Assembly: GCF_018531495.1 (NCBI RefSeq)
Contig: NZ_JAHDTI010000007.1
Coordinates: forward strand, 558,001 to 622,000
Length of the DNA stretch: 64,000 bases
Direction of reading: 5' to 3'
Origin: Nonomuraea sediminis
Lineage (GTDB): Bacteria > Actinomycetota > Actinomycetes > Streptosporangiales > Streptosporangiaceae
Part shown: positions 26,113-35,210 of the stretch, in pieces
Position numbering within the stretch: the first letter of the stretch is position 1
Layout of the letters: each line of letters begins with the position of its first letter
Position numbers and translations under genes: made by a program
The notes under the pieces: model-generated
The model's database searches: none
What the model was told of the DNA's origin: nothing
The model's input: only the letters and a program-made list of their open reading frames with translations

Positions 26113-28019
26113 GCATAGACAGGAAGACGCTCGTGCGTCGGCACACCATCGCCGACGCCGGGTGCCCGCTCACCGTCGGCAACGGGGAGTTCGCCTTCAC
26201 CGCCGACGCCACCGGGCTGCAGACCTTCGCGCCGCTGGGCACGCAGGCGCAGTGGGGCTGGCACACGATGCCCAACCCCAAGGGCCACGTGCTGGAGGAC
26301 GCGCTCACCGACTACGACGGCGTCGGCTATCCGGACCTGTATCCGGCCACCGAGGCGGGCGGCTGGCTGCACGTGAACCCGCACCGCCTGGATCTCGGCC
26401 GGATCGGCCTCGAGGTCGACGAGGCCGCCCCACTCGGCCGGTCGGCGCAGACCCTCGACCTGTGGACCGGCACGCTGTCCAGCTCCTTCGAGCTGGGCGG
26501 CCTGCCGTACGAGGTGGAGACGGTCTGTCACCCCGAGCGGGACCTGCTGGCCATCCGCGTCGTGGGCGGCGCGGGGATCAGGATCGCCTTCCCCTACGCC
26601 AGCGACGGCTGGCACACCACCGCCGACTGGGACAAACCCGACAGGCACACCACCACGCACGCGCTCACGCGCACGCCGTACGGCTCGCGCTGCGACTTCA
26701 CCCGCGTCCTGGACGCGGACCGATATCACGTGGCCGCCGAGTGGGCAGGGTCGGCGCGGCTCACGTCGCCCGGCGGTCACGTGTACCTGATCCAGGGCGA
26801 CGAGCTGGAACTCGTCGTCGAGTTCGCACGCCACCCCGTCGGCGCCGCCCTCCCGTCCTTCTCCCAGGTCCGTACGGCTGCCGCCGCCCACTGGGAGAGG
26901 TTCTGGACGAGCGGGGGAGCGGTGAGCTTCGACGGCAGCACCGACCCGCGAGCGCCCGAGCTCGAACGCCGGGTCGTGCTCTCGCAGTACCTCACCGCGG
27001 TCAACTGCGCAGGCTCCACCCCGCCGCAGGAGACCGGGCTGGCCGTCAACTCCTGGAGCGGCAAGTTCCACCTGGAGATGCACTGGTGGCACGCCGCCCA
27101 CTTCGCCCTGTGGGGCAGGCCCGAGCTGCTGGAGCGGAGCCTGCCGTGGTATCGCTCGATCCTGCCGCGGGCCAGGGCCACGGCCGGACGGCAGGGTTTC
27201 CGCGGTGCCCGCTGGCCCAAGCAGGTGGGGCCGGAGGGCAGGGAGAGCCCGAGCGAGATCGGCGCCTTCATCGTCTGGCAGCAGCCGCACCTGATCTACT
27301 TCGCCGAGCTGCTCCGTCGGGTCCGCCCGGGGGCACTGGAGGACTACCGGGACCTGGTGTTCGAGACGGCCGAGTTCATGGCCTCCTTCGCGGGCGACGG
27401 GCATCTGGGGCCGCCGCTGGTCCCGGCGCAGGAGTCCTACTACGAGTCCAGGCGGTTGGTGCGCGATCCAGCGTTCGAGCTGGCCTACTGGTGGTGGGGG
27501 CTGGAGACGGCCCAGCGGTGGCGGGGCCTGCTCGGCCTCGACCCCGACCCGGAGTGGGCGCGGGTCCTGCGCGGCCTGGCCCGGCCGCTGGTGCGCGACG
27601 GCGTCTACGCGGCCATCGGCGTGGAGCCGTACACGATCAGGACCGACCACCCCTCGATGACCGGCGCGCTCGGGTTCGTGCCGCCCACCCCGCTGATCGA
27701 CCCCGAGACCATGCGGGCCACCCTGCACGACGTGCTCGCCGACTGGGACCTGCAGAGCACCTGGGGCTGGGACTATCCGATGCTCGCCATGTGCGCGGCC
27801 AGGCTCGGCGAGCCTGACACCGCTGTGGACGCGCTGCTGATGGACGCCCCGAAGAACACCTACCTGGCCAGCGGCCACAACCACCAGTGGCCCGGCCTGC
27901 TGCCCCTCTACCTGCCGGGCAACGGCGGCCTGCTGGCCGCCGTCGCCCACATGGCGGCGGAGGAGTGCTTCCCCGAAGGCTGGCTGGTTCAGGCGGAAGG
28001 GGTGGTCGCGATGCCGTGA
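26109..28019 (+). CDS. Six-hairpin glycosidase-like protein
   Basis: A 636-residue cytosolic protein starting in a GTGA overlap with the preceding gene. The N-terminal half is beta-rich (CPLTVGNGEFAFTADATGLQ). The C-terminal half contains NSWSGKFHLEMHWWHAAHFA, FIVWQQPHLIYFAELLRR and DWDLQSTWGWDYPMLAM, typical of (alpha/alpha)6 toroid glycosidases related to GH65/GH95-type clans. I cannot fix the GH family. It probably cleaves another linkage in the same glycoside as the rhamnosidase. Its last 31 bp overlap the end of the convergent tetR gene. Confidence 0.75.
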   Translation: MSIDRKTLVRRHTIADAGCPLTVGNGEFAFTADATGLQTFAPLGTQAQWGWHTMPNPKGHVLEDALTDYDGVGYPDLYPATEAGGWLHVNPHRLDLGRIGLEVDEAAPLGRSAQTLDLWTGTLSSSFELGGLPYEVETVCHPERDLLAIRVVGGAGIRIAFPYASDGWHTTADWDKPDRHTTTHALTRTPYGSRCDFTRVLDADRYHVAAEWAGSARLTSPGGHVYLIQGDELELVVEFARHPVGAALPSFSQVRTAAAAHWERFWTSGGAVSFDGSTDPRAPELERRVVLSQYLTAVNCAGSTPPQETGLAVNSWSGKFHLEMHWWHAAHFALWGRPELLERSLPWYRSILPRARATAGRQGFRGARWPKQVGPEGRESPSEIGAFIVWQQPHLIYFAELLRRVRPGALEDYRDLVFETAEFMASFAGDGHLGPPLVPAQESYYESRRLVRDPAFELAYWWWGLETAQRWRGLLGLDPDPEWARVLRGLARPLVRDGVYAAIGVEPYTIRTDHPSMTGALGFVPPTPLIDPETMRATLHDVLADWDLQSTWGWDYPMLAMCAARLGEPDTAVDALLMDAPKNTYLASGHNHQWPGLLPLYLPGNGGLLAAVAHMAAEECFPEGWLVQAEGVVAMP

Positions 28020-28675
28020 TCGGGGCCGGCGAGCAGGGCGACCGTGTAGTGGTAGAGGTCGTCGGCCGACGACGTCAGAGTGGTGACGCGGCCCTCACGC
28101 ACCTCCGAGGCGATGAACGCGGTGGTCCCGTAGACGATCAGGCGGGGCACCGCGGCACGCAGCGGCGGCAGCGAGGGATCCTCCAGCCTGGCCCGCGCGG
28201 CCAGCGCCCCGAGCATGTCGAGGAAGGGCCGATAGGCGGCCTCACGCTGCTCGACGGCCCGCTCACCCGCCCTTGGCAACTCCACGAAGTACGCCTGCGC
28301 GTACTCCGGGCGCTCCTGCCACCACAGCAGGTAGGCGGCCATCCCCAGCCAGAGTGCCTCGCTCCAGTGGTCGCCCGCCCCCGACGCGGCCGTGTAGATC
28401 GAGTCGAGCATCTCAGGCAGGTCGCGCTCGCATCCGGCGAGGAAGCAAGACTCCTTGTCGGCGAACTGGGCGTAGAAGGCGTTGCGCGAGACCCGCGCGG
28501 CGGCGATCACGTCCGGCACGCTCGTGGCGGCGTACCCACGCCTCGCGACGAGCCTCAGCATGGCCTCCACGAGGCGGTCTCGCTGGGAGTTGCGCACCGT
28601 GTCGGGGGAGAGTCCGTGCCGCCCCCTGGGGAGTGGCCGGGCCGCCGGAACTTCCTTCTGTTCATGTCTTGACAT
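27989..28675 (-). CDS. TetR-family transcriptional regulator
   Basis: A 228-residue TetR protein: NSQRDRLVEAMLRLVARRGY, TSVPDVIAAARVSRNAFYAQFADKESCF is the HTH (about residues 29-75), and the rest is a helical ligand domain. It is divergent from the Tat hydrolase and second importer operon with a perfect operator-like palindrome between. It overlaps the 3-prime end of the glycosidase-like gene by 31 bp. Confidence 0.92.
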   Translation of the reverse strand: MSRHEQKEVPAARPLPRGRHGLSPDTVRNSQRDRLVEAMLRLVARRGYAATSVPDVIAAARVSRNAFYAQFADKESCFLAGCERDLPEMLDSIYTAASGAGDHWSEALWLGMAAYLLWWQERPEYAQAYFVELPRAGERAVEQREAAYRPFLDMLGALAARARLEDPSLPPLRAAVPRLIVYGTTAFIASEVREGRVTTLTSSADDLYHYTVALLAGPDHGIATTPSA

Positions 28676-28703
28676 CGCTCACCGATCGTACTTCCCTCTC
28701 TTA

Positions 28704-28721
28704 GGAGACGTTCACGTCTCC
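28704..28721. promoter_or_regulatory. TetR operator candidate
   Basis: Perfect 8-bp arms with a 2-bp centre, GGAGACGT-TC-ACGTCTCC, in the 66-bp gap between the divergent tetR and hydrolase genes. It is the only strong palindrome in the gap. Confidence 0.7.
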
Positions 28722-28741
28722 AAATAGCCTACGAGGTGACC

Positions 28742-29599
28742 ATGGAGAACTTCACCCGCCGGCAGGTGTTACGGGCAGGGGCGCTCGGCCTCATGTCGGC
28801 CGGATTCCTGTCGTGGACCACTGAGGCCAACGCCGCCTCCACCATCGAGATGATCTACAAGGCAACGGGTCCGTGGCCGGTCGCCACCGGCACCTCGGGC
28901 GGCCACCGGCTCTACTACCCTTCGACCCTGGGCTCGGGCGGCGTCACCCACCCGATCGTCACATGGGGCAACGGCTCGTGGGCCACCCCCGACAACTATC
29001 CGGGACTGCTCAACCACCTCGCCTCGTGGGGCTTCGCGGTGGTCGCCTCCACCGACACGACCACGGGCACCGGCGCCGAGATCCTCGCCGCCGCCCAGCA
29101 CCTCATCAGCCTCGACACCGACCCCGCCAGCGTCTTCCACGGCAAGCTGAACACCGCCCAGGTCGCCGCCGTCGGCCACTCCCAGGGCGCGGGCGGCTCC
29201 ATCAACGCGGCCAACGACTCCGCCGGGCTGATCAAGACCGTCGTGCCGATCGCCGTGCCCGCGCAGTGGATGGCCAGCCCAGGAGACGAGTTCTCCGTCG
29301 CCGACCTGACCTGCCCGGTGCTCTTCCTCAGCGGCGCGGACGACTGGCTGATCTCCTCGGCCGCGACCGTGCAGGGCTACTACGACCAGGCCACCGCCGG
29401 AGCGGGCAGGGCGCTGCTCAAAGGTGCGGGGCACAACGACATCCAGAACACCGGCGGGGCCTTCCTCGGCTACGTGACCGCCTGGCTGAGGTACCGCCTC
29501 CAGGCCGACACCCAGGCCCGCGGGGCGTTCGCCGGCAGCACTGCCGAGCTCCCCACCAACACGGCCTGGCAGAACCAGGCCCTCAAGAACCTCACCTAG
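28742..29599 (+). CDS. Tat-exported alpha/beta hydrolase (PET-hydrolase/chlorophyllase-like fold)
   Basis: A 285-residue secreted hydrolase. TRRQVLRAGALGLM is a twin-arginine-type signal ending near ANA. The mature protein has the oxyanion segment HPIVTWGNGS, nucleophile elbow GHSQGAG, acid loop SGADDW and histidine GAGHND, the layout of dienelactone-hydrolase/cutinase-related esterases. ATG 28742 is chosen because GAGG lies 5 bases upstream; a GTG at 28736 is in frame. As the first gene of the operon running to 36.8 kb, it probably de-esterifies the substrate before import. Confidence 0.88.
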   Translation: MENFTRRQVLRAGALGLMSAGFLSWTTEANAASTIEMIYKATGPWPVATGTSGGHRLYYPSTLGSGGVTHPIVTWGNGSWATPDNYPGLLNHLASWGFAVVASTDTTTGTGAEILAAAQHLISLDTDPASVFHGKLNTAQVAAVGHSQGAGGSINAANDSAGLIKTVVPIAVPAQWMASPGDEFSVADLTCPVLFLSGADDWLISSAATVQGYYDQATAGAGRALLKGAGHNDIQNTGGAFLGYVTAWLRYRLQADTQARGAFAGSTAELPTNTAWQNQALKNLT

Positions 29600-29609
29600 G
29601 AGAACCACC

Positions 29610-30863
29610 ATGGCGGATCTGACGCGGCGTGGGCTGCTCGCCGCCGGCGCGCTCACCCTGCTCGCCGGATGCGGCAAGGACCAGGCCCGACAGCAGGCCG
29701 CGAACGGCAGGCCGCAGGGCACGGTCAACGTCTGGCTGCACGGCTCGCAGGACACCGGCCCGCAGTTCCAGCAGCTCGTGCACCGCTACATGGCCGACTT
29801 CCAGGTCGACGTGCGGCTGCTCTACCTGCCCGTGGGCCAGCTCGACGCCAAACTGCTGACCGCTTTCAGCGGCGGCGCCCCACCCGACGTCTTCAAGATC
29901 GGCCACTGGAGCTTCCCCGCGCACGCCAAGAAGAAGCGGCTCGCGCCCGTCGACACCAAGGCGCTCTCGCTGCAGAACTACGAGCCGGGCACGACCACCC
30001 CGCTCACCTACCAGGGCGTGCCGTACGGCGTGCCCATCGACTTCAACCCCTGCATGCTCTACTACCGCAAGGACCGGTTCAAGCAGGCCGGACTCGATCC
30101 CGACAAGCCGCCGGCGACCTGGGAGGAGGTCGCCGAGTACAGCGCGAAACTCACCTCCGAGGACCGCAGGCGGGTCGGCATGCAGTGGCTCTACGGTGAC
30201 CCGCAGTGGGCCCTCATGACGCTGACCGCACTCGTCCAGGGCAAGGGCGGCGAGCTCGTCGCGGCCGGCGGCGCGAAGGCGTCGCTGGCCACCGAGCAGG
30301 GCCTCAACGCCCTGACGTACATGTCAGGGATCGGCAACCCCAAACTCTCCAACCCGCTGGGCGCGCTCGGCCTGTTCTACTCCGGCGAGGCCGCCATGGT
30401 CGTCAGCGGCGCCTTCCTCGGCCCCGCGCTGGAGAAGCTGGGCAAGGCCAAGCTCACCTTCGGCAAGCAGTACGGCGTCGCGCCCATGCCCACCTGGGCC
30501 GGCGGCCCGCCCGTTGTTCCCGCCTACACCTGGGGCTGGGGTGTGGCCAAGGACTCGCCCAACCAGTTCACCGCCTGGCACCTCGTCAACTACCTGCAGG
30601 GCGCCCCGTCGGTGGCCGCCAACCTCGACAACGGCATCATCATCCCGACCAAGGGCTGGCGCGACGCAGGGCCGCGTGGCAAGTCCGAGATCATGAAGAT
30701 CGTCGCCGACAGCCTCCCGCATGTCGACTTCGGCCCGATCATCCCCGGCACCCTCGAACTGGCGAAGGCCGCGGCCGGCGCCGTCGACTCCGTCGCCCAC
30801 GGCAAGTCGACCCCCGCCCAGGCCGCGGCAACCTTCGACTCCACCGTGCGACTGGCCCTGTGA
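29610..30863 (+). CDS. Sugar ABC transporter substrate-binding lipoprotein (second system)
   Basis: A 417-residue family-1 binding protein with a combined Tat-type and lipoprotein signal (LTRRGLLAAGALTLLAGC, cysteine about residue 21). VNVWLHGSQDTGPQFQQLV, GGAPPDVFKIG and WGWGVAKDSPNQFTAWHLV are typical. It begins 10 bp after the hydrolase gene and is the second CUT1 binding protein in the island, suggesting two related ligands or two product sizes. Confidence 0.92.
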   Translation: MADLTRRGLLAAGALTLLAGCGKDQARQQAANGRPQGTVNVWLHGSQDTGPQFQQLVHRYMADFQVDVRLLYLPVGQLDAKLLTAFSGGAPPDVFKIGHWSFPAHAKKKRLAPVDTKALSLQNYEPGTTTPLTYQGVPYGVPIDFNPCMLYYRKDRFKQAGLDPDKPPATWEEVAEYSAKLTSEDRRRVGMQWLYGDPQWALMTLTALVQGKGGELVAAGGAKASLATEQGLNALTYMSGIGNPKLSNPLGALGLFYSGEAAMVVSGAFLGPALEKLGKAKLTFGKQYGVAPMPTWAGGPPVVPAYTWGWGVAKDSPNQFTAWHLVNYLQGAPSVAANLDNGIIIPTKGWRDAGPRGKSEIMKIVADSLPHVDFGPIIPGTLELAKAAAGAVDSVAHGKSTPAQAAATFDSTVRLAL

Positions 30864-31741
30864 GCGTGCTCGGCAGGGTCAGAGCCCGGCCCCAGGCCAC
30901 GGCGGGCGTGGCGCTGACCCTCCCGGTGGCCGTCTTCTTCGTCGTGTTCTGGCTCGTCCCGTTCCTGGCCGCCATCTATCTCAGCTTCACCGACTACGAG
31001 ATGGCAGGGACGCCCAACTGGATCGGCCTCGCCAACTACGAGCGCATGTTCGCCGACCCCGGCTTCCTCAACTCGGCGTGGATCACCGTCGTCTACACGG
31101 TCTGCACGGTCGTCCCGACGATCGTGCTGGCCCTGCTGGTGGCCGTGCCGCTGAGCAAGCCGGGACGCCTCAACCGCTGGCTCAGAGCGCTCGTCATGAT
31201 TCCGGCCGTGATGCCGCTCGCGGCCACGTCCATGGTCTGGGTGATCATCTACTCCGACCGCGGCCTGGCCAACACCCTCCTCGGTCTGGTCGGGATCGAT
31301 CCGCAGTCCTGGCTGACCAGCTCCGACCTGGCCATCTGGGCCCTGGTCGTGATGGTCGTCTGGAAGAGCATGGGGCTGTTCGTGATCATCCTGACCGCGG
31401 GGCTACAGGGGCTGCCCGGCGAGGTGTACGAAGCCGCCGCCATCGACGGCTCAGGGGCGGTGACCACGTTCACCCGGATCACGCTCCCGCTGCTGCGCAG
31501 GACCCTGCTGTTTGTCCTGGTCATTTCGGTGGCCGGAGCGATGCAGGCGTTCGTGCCGGCCTTCCTGCTCACCGGCGGAGGGCCCGCCGACGCCACCCAG
31601 GTGCTGCCGTACTACATCTGGGCCAACGCCTTCCCTTACGAGCACATGGGCTACGCCGCCGCGATGGGCATGGTGCTGCTGGTCGCCATGGTGATCGTCT
31701 CGGCGCTGCAGTTCGGGTTCCTGAAGGGAGGCGACGAGTGA
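30860..31741 (+). CDS. Carbohydrate ABC transporter permease (MalF-like, second system)
   Basis: A 293-residue CUT1 permease with six hydrophobic segments and the EAA loop EVYEAAAIDGSGAVTTFTRI. Its GTG start overlaps the binding-protein stop (GTGA at 30860), so the genes are translationally coupled. It lacks its own ATPase gene, as does the first system. Confidence 0.92.
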   Translation: MSVLGRVRARPQATAGVALTLPVAVFFVVFWLVPFLAAIYLSFTDYEMAGTPNWIGLANYERMFADPGFLNSAWITVVYTVCTVVPTIVLALLVAVPLSKPGRLNRWLRALVMIPAVMPLAATSMVWVIIYSDRGLANTLLGLVGIDPQSWLTSSDLAIWALVVMVVWKSMGLFVIILTAGLQGLPGEVYEAAAIDGSGAVTTFTRITLPLLRRTLLFVLVISVAGAMQAFVPAFLLTGGGPADATQVLPYYIWANAFPYEHMGYAAAMGMVLLVAMVIVSALQFGFLKGGDE

Positions 31742-32547
31742 GAGCGGGAACCATCCTGCGCACCGTCTGGCTGATCGTCGCGGTCGGATTCATGTTGCTG
31801 CCGGTCTACGCCATGCTCGTCGTCGCCTCAGCGCCCGACGACACTGACCTGCGCGGGCTGGTTTTCAACGGCTTCCACTTGCCCGAGAACATCAGGCTGC
31901 TGTTCGGCGAGGGCAACCTGCCCACCTACCTGCGCAACAGCCTCATCCTGTGCGTGGGCACCGGCGTCCTGGACGTGATCTTCTCGGCCGCCGCCGGATA
32001 CGCGATGGCCCAGCTGTCCTTCCCCGGCCGCCGCGTCCTGTTCGCGCTGGTGATCGGCACACTCGCGCTCACCCCGATGGTCCTGGTCATCCCCGTCTTC
32101 CTCATCGTGAAGGAACTCGGCTGGGTCAACACCTTCCAGGGCATGATGGTGCCCGGCATGATCAGCGCGTTCGGCGTCTTCCTGGCGCGGCAGTTCGCCC
32201 TGGGCATCCCGAAGGAGCTGCTGCTGGCCGCGCGGGTCGACGGCGCGGGGGACTTCCGCATCTTCGCGCGCATCGCCGTGCCGCTGCTCAAGCCCGCGCT
32301 CATCACCCTGTTCCTCGTGCACTTCCTGGCACAGTGGGACAACCTGCTGTGGCCGCTGATCGTGGCCAACGAGCAGGAGCTGTGGCCGTTGCCAGTGGGG
32401 CTGGCCAACTTCCAAAGCGAGGTCGGCTTCAACTATCACCTGACCACCACCGCGGCACTGGTCACCGCCGTGCCACCGTTCATCCTGATGGTGGCGCTGC
32501 AGCGTTACTACGTGGCGGGGCTCACCTTCGGAGGGCTGAAACGATGA
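31738..32547 (+). CDS. Carbohydrate ABC transporter permease (MalG-like, second system)
   Basis: A 269-residue CUT1 permease. The EAA loop is KELLLAARVDGAGDFRIFAR. It starts with GTG in a GTGA overlap at 31738 and ends in an ATGA overlap with the next gene. It pairs with the preceding permease. Confidence 0.92.
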   Translation: MRAGTILRTVWLIVAVGFMLLPVYAMLVVASAPDDTDLRGLVFNGFHLPENIRLLFGEGNLPTYLRNSLILCVGTGVLDVIFSAAAGYAMAQLSFPGRRVLFALVIGTLALTPMVLVIPVFLIVKELGWVNTFQGMMVPGMISAFGVFLARQFALGIPKELLLAARVDGAGDFRIFARIAVPLLKPALITLFLVHFLAQWDNLLWPLIVANEQELWPLPVGLANFQSEVGFNYHLTTTAALVTAVPPFILMVALQRYYVAGLTFGGLKR

Positions 32548-33854
32548 TCCCCGACACCGCGCGGATGATGGAGTGGATCGAGACGGTCACCTCGCGGGGC
32601 ATCAGGCGTCCTGGCTACCCGGCCGACGACTGGACCGCCGCGTGGGCCGCCGAGCGCTTCACCGAGTTCGGGCTCCACGACGTACGGCTGGCGCCGGTCG
32701 AGTTGCCCGTCTGGCGGCCGGTGACGGCGGCCCTGGTAGTGCGCCTGGATGCCGCCCCATCGAGAGTTGTGCGGGTGGCGGCGTCCGCCCTGCCGTACAC
32801 CACGCCGAAGGCGATCGTGACCGCGCCGGTCAGCCGCGAGGTCGTGCCGGGTGCGATCGTCGTGCCCGAGTACACCTTCACTGAGCTGCCGCAGTCCTAC
32901 CTCAGGGACCTGGCGACGGCCGTGCACGACCCCGAGGGCGTCTTCGACGAGCTGGTCCAGACGCTGCCGTTCCAGCTCGACTACCTCGACGTCATCCAGG
33001 GCGTCATGGACGGCGGCGCCGCCGCCTTCGCGGGGGCGCTGACCGGGGTTCCGTGGGAGACACGCGACTACTACGTGCCCTACGACGCCGTGCACCGAGA
33101 CCTCCCGGCCGTCTGGCTGTCGGGCGGCGACTCGCGGCGGGTGCTCGACCTGGTCGACGAGGGCCCCTGCACGGGCACGCTCACCGTCGAGTCGGAGACG
33201 GGCCCGGCCGTCTCGCACAACGTGATCGGCACGCTCCCCGGCCGGTCCGGCCAGTGGGTGATCATCGGCTCGCACCACGACGCGCCCTGGGCCTCGGCCG
33301 TCGAGGACGCCTCGGGGATCGCGCTGGTGCTGGCCGCCGCCCAGTACTGGGCGGGCGTGCCCGAGCGGGACCGGCCGCACAACCTGATCTTCCTGCTGAC
33401 CGCAGGTCACATGGCGCACGCCGCGGGCACCCGGGCCTTCATCGAGGAGAACCGCGGCCTGCTGGGCGACGTCGTACTCCAGCTCCACCTGGAGCACGCC
33501 GCCCGGCGGTGCGTGGTCGTGGACGACGAGCTGGTGCCCACCGGCGACCCCGAACCCGGCTGGTGGTTCACCACCAGGAAGCCGGAGCTGGAGAACCTGG
33601 TGGCGGCGGCCCTCGTCGCGGAGGACCTGAGACGCTCGTTCGTGCTGCCGCCGGACGTGTTCTCCCCGATGCCGCCCACCGACGGGGCCTTCTTCCACCC
33701 CGAAGAGGTGCCGCTCGTGCACTTCCTGTCGGCTCCCATGTACCTGTTCGACTCGGCAGACACCCTCGACAAGGTGCACGAGGCCAGCCTTGAGCCGCTC
33801 ACCCGGGCGGCGATCAGAATCGTCGAAGGGACGGCCGGATGGCGCCGCGCATGA
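32544..33854 (+). CDS. M28-like hydrolase with altered metal site (cytosolic paralogue)
   Basis: A 436-residue protein without signal peptide. IIGSHHDAPWASAVEDASG carries the H-x-D and bridging-D motifs of M28 peptidases. The catalytic EE region is LLTAGHMAH, and LHLEHA replaces the next metal ligand region. The final M28 YHT-x-x-D motif is YLFDSADT, losing the histidine. The substitutions parallel those at 24532, pointing to a shared divergent subfamily. It is coupled by ATGA overlaps to the permease upstream and the esterase downstream. Confidence 0.68.
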   Translation: MIPDTARMMEWIETVTSRGIRRPGYPADDWTAAWAAERFTEFGLHDVRLAPVELPVWRPVTAALVVRLDAAPSRVVRVAASALPYTTPKAIVTAPVSREVVPGAIVVPEYTFTELPQSYLRDLATAVHDPEGVFDELVQTLPFQLDYLDVIQGVMDGGAAAFAGALTGVPWETRDYYVPYDAVHRDLPAVWLSGGDSRRVLDLVDEGPCTGTLTVESETGPAVSHNVIGTLPGRSGQWVIIGSHHDAPWASAVEDASGIALVLAAAQYWAGVPERDRPHNLIFLLTAGHMAHAAGTRAFIEENRGLLGDVVLQLHLEHAARRCVVVDDELVPTGDPEPGWWFTTRKPELENLVAAALVAEDLRRSFVLPPDVFSPMPPTDGAFFHPEEVPLVHFLSAPMYLFDSADTLDKVHEASLEPLTRAAIRIVEGTAGWRRA

Positions 33855-35209
33855 TCGTGCGAACCACTGCCGGGCTGGTCGAGGGCAGGGTCGAGGAGGG
33901 GGTGCTCGCTTTCCTCGGCGTGCCGTACGCCGCCCCGCCCTTCGGCGAGCACCGCTTCGGCGCGCCCGTCCCGCCACCCGCGTGGGACGGCGTTCGGCCC
34001 GCCGTCACGCGGGGCGATGCCGCCCCGCAGGCGGCCGGTGAGGACATCGGTCTGTACGCGCCCGACGTCTTCGAGGTCGGCGAGGATTGCCTTAACCTCG
34101 ACGTGCGCACCCCTGAGACTGGCCGGGCCGGGTTGCCCGTCCTGGTCTGGATCCACGGCGGCGCGTTCTCCATCGGCGGCAACGGGGCGGCCTGGCACCA
34201 GGGCTCCCGCTTCGCCCGCGACGGCGTGGTCTGCGTGGCCATCAACTACCGGCTCGGCTTCGAGGGCTTCCTGGCCCTGGAGGACGCCCCGCTCAACCGG
34301 GGCGTCCTCGACTGGCTGGCCGCGCTGGAATGGGTACGCGACAACATCGCGGCCTTCGGTGGCGACCCCGGCAACGTGACGATCGCCGGGCAGTCGGCGG
34401 GCGCCGCCGCCGTCGCCACCCTGCTGACGATGCCCCGCGCCGAAGGGCTGTTCCGGCGCGCGATCGTGATGAGCGGCTCGGCCAGCCTGGTCGCCACCGA
34501 GCAGGAGGCGCGCGACTATGCCAAGACGCTCGCCACCCGGCTGGGGATCGACCCGACCAGGTGCTCCTTCGCCGGGCTGTCCCCCGAGGCGCTCGTCGCC
34601 GAACAGCCGCCGCCGCTGACCGGTGACTCCGGCGGGCTGAACGAGTCGGTGCCGGTCAAGCCGGTCGTCGACGGTGACCTGATCCCGGCCGTCCCGCTGG
34701 CCGCCCTGCGTGCAGGCGCGAGCGGGCACCTTCCAGTGCTGGTCGGCTGCACCTCCCAGGAGACTGACGTGTTCGTCCGCCGCCTGGCCGCCGACCTCGA
34801 CGAGGCCGCCGCGCAGGCCGCGCTCGACCACCTCGGCGTCCAGGTCGACGAACCCGGCCTCACGCCCGCCGAGCGCGTCGGACGTGCCTTCACCCAGCAC
34901 CTGTTCACCCGCGAGACGCGCTGGATCCGCGAGGCTAGGCCCGCCTACGCCTACGAGTTCCGGTGGGAGTCGCCCGTCGAGAGCCCGTTCGGCGGCGGAC
35001 GTGTGGGCGCGGTGCACAACCTCGACCTGCCCTTCGTCTTCGACGTGCTCGACGCGCCCGGCGTCGAACGCACCGCAGGGCCGGGCGCGCCGCAGGCCGT
35101 GGCCGACGCGATGCACGCCGCCTGGGTGCGCTTCGCCCGCACCGGCGATCCCGGCTGGCCACTCGGGCACACCATGGTCTTCAACGAACCCACCGACCGG
35201 AGGTTGTGA
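33851..35209 (+). CDS. Type-B carboxylesterase
   Basis: A 452-residue member of the carboxylesterase/lipase (cholinesterase-like) family: FLGVPYAAPPFGEHRF, the oxyanion WIHGGAF, EDCLNLDV, nucleophile elbow GQSAGA and VHNLDLPFVF with the catalytic histidine. ATG 33851 is chosen because it overlaps the previous stop (ATGA); an in-frame ATG at 33839 adds four residues. The enzyme is cytosolic and would hydrolyse an ester of the imported compound, releasing an acid for the synthetase encoded next. Confidence 0.9.
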   Translation: MIVRTTAGLVEGRVEEGVLAFLGVPYAAPPFGEHRFGAPVPPPAWDGVRPAVTRGDAAPQAAGEDIGLYAPDVFEVGEDCLNLDVRTPETGRAGLPVLVWIHGGAFSIGGNGAAWHQGSRFARDGVVCVAINYRLGFEGFLALEDAPLNRGVLDWLAALEWVRDNIAAFGGDPGNVTIAGQSAGAAAVATLLTMPRAEGLFRRAIVMSGSASLVATEQEARDYAKTLATRLGIDPTRCSFAGLSPEALVAEQPPPLTGDSGGLNESVPVKPVVDGDLIPAVPLAALRAGASGHLPVLVGCTSQETDVFVRRLAADLDEAAAQAALDHLGVQVDEPGLTPAERVGRAFTQHLFTRETRWIREARPAYAYEFRWESPVESPFGGGRVGAVHNLDLPFVFDVLDAPGVERTAGPGAPQAVADAMHAAWVRFARTGDPGWPLGHTMVFNEPTDRRL

Positions 35210-35210
35210 C

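Noticed and set aside
25656..27950. Minus-strand 764-codon open frame
   Set aside because: It is antisense to the glycosidase-like and M28-like genes, with no family resemblance and no ribosome site.
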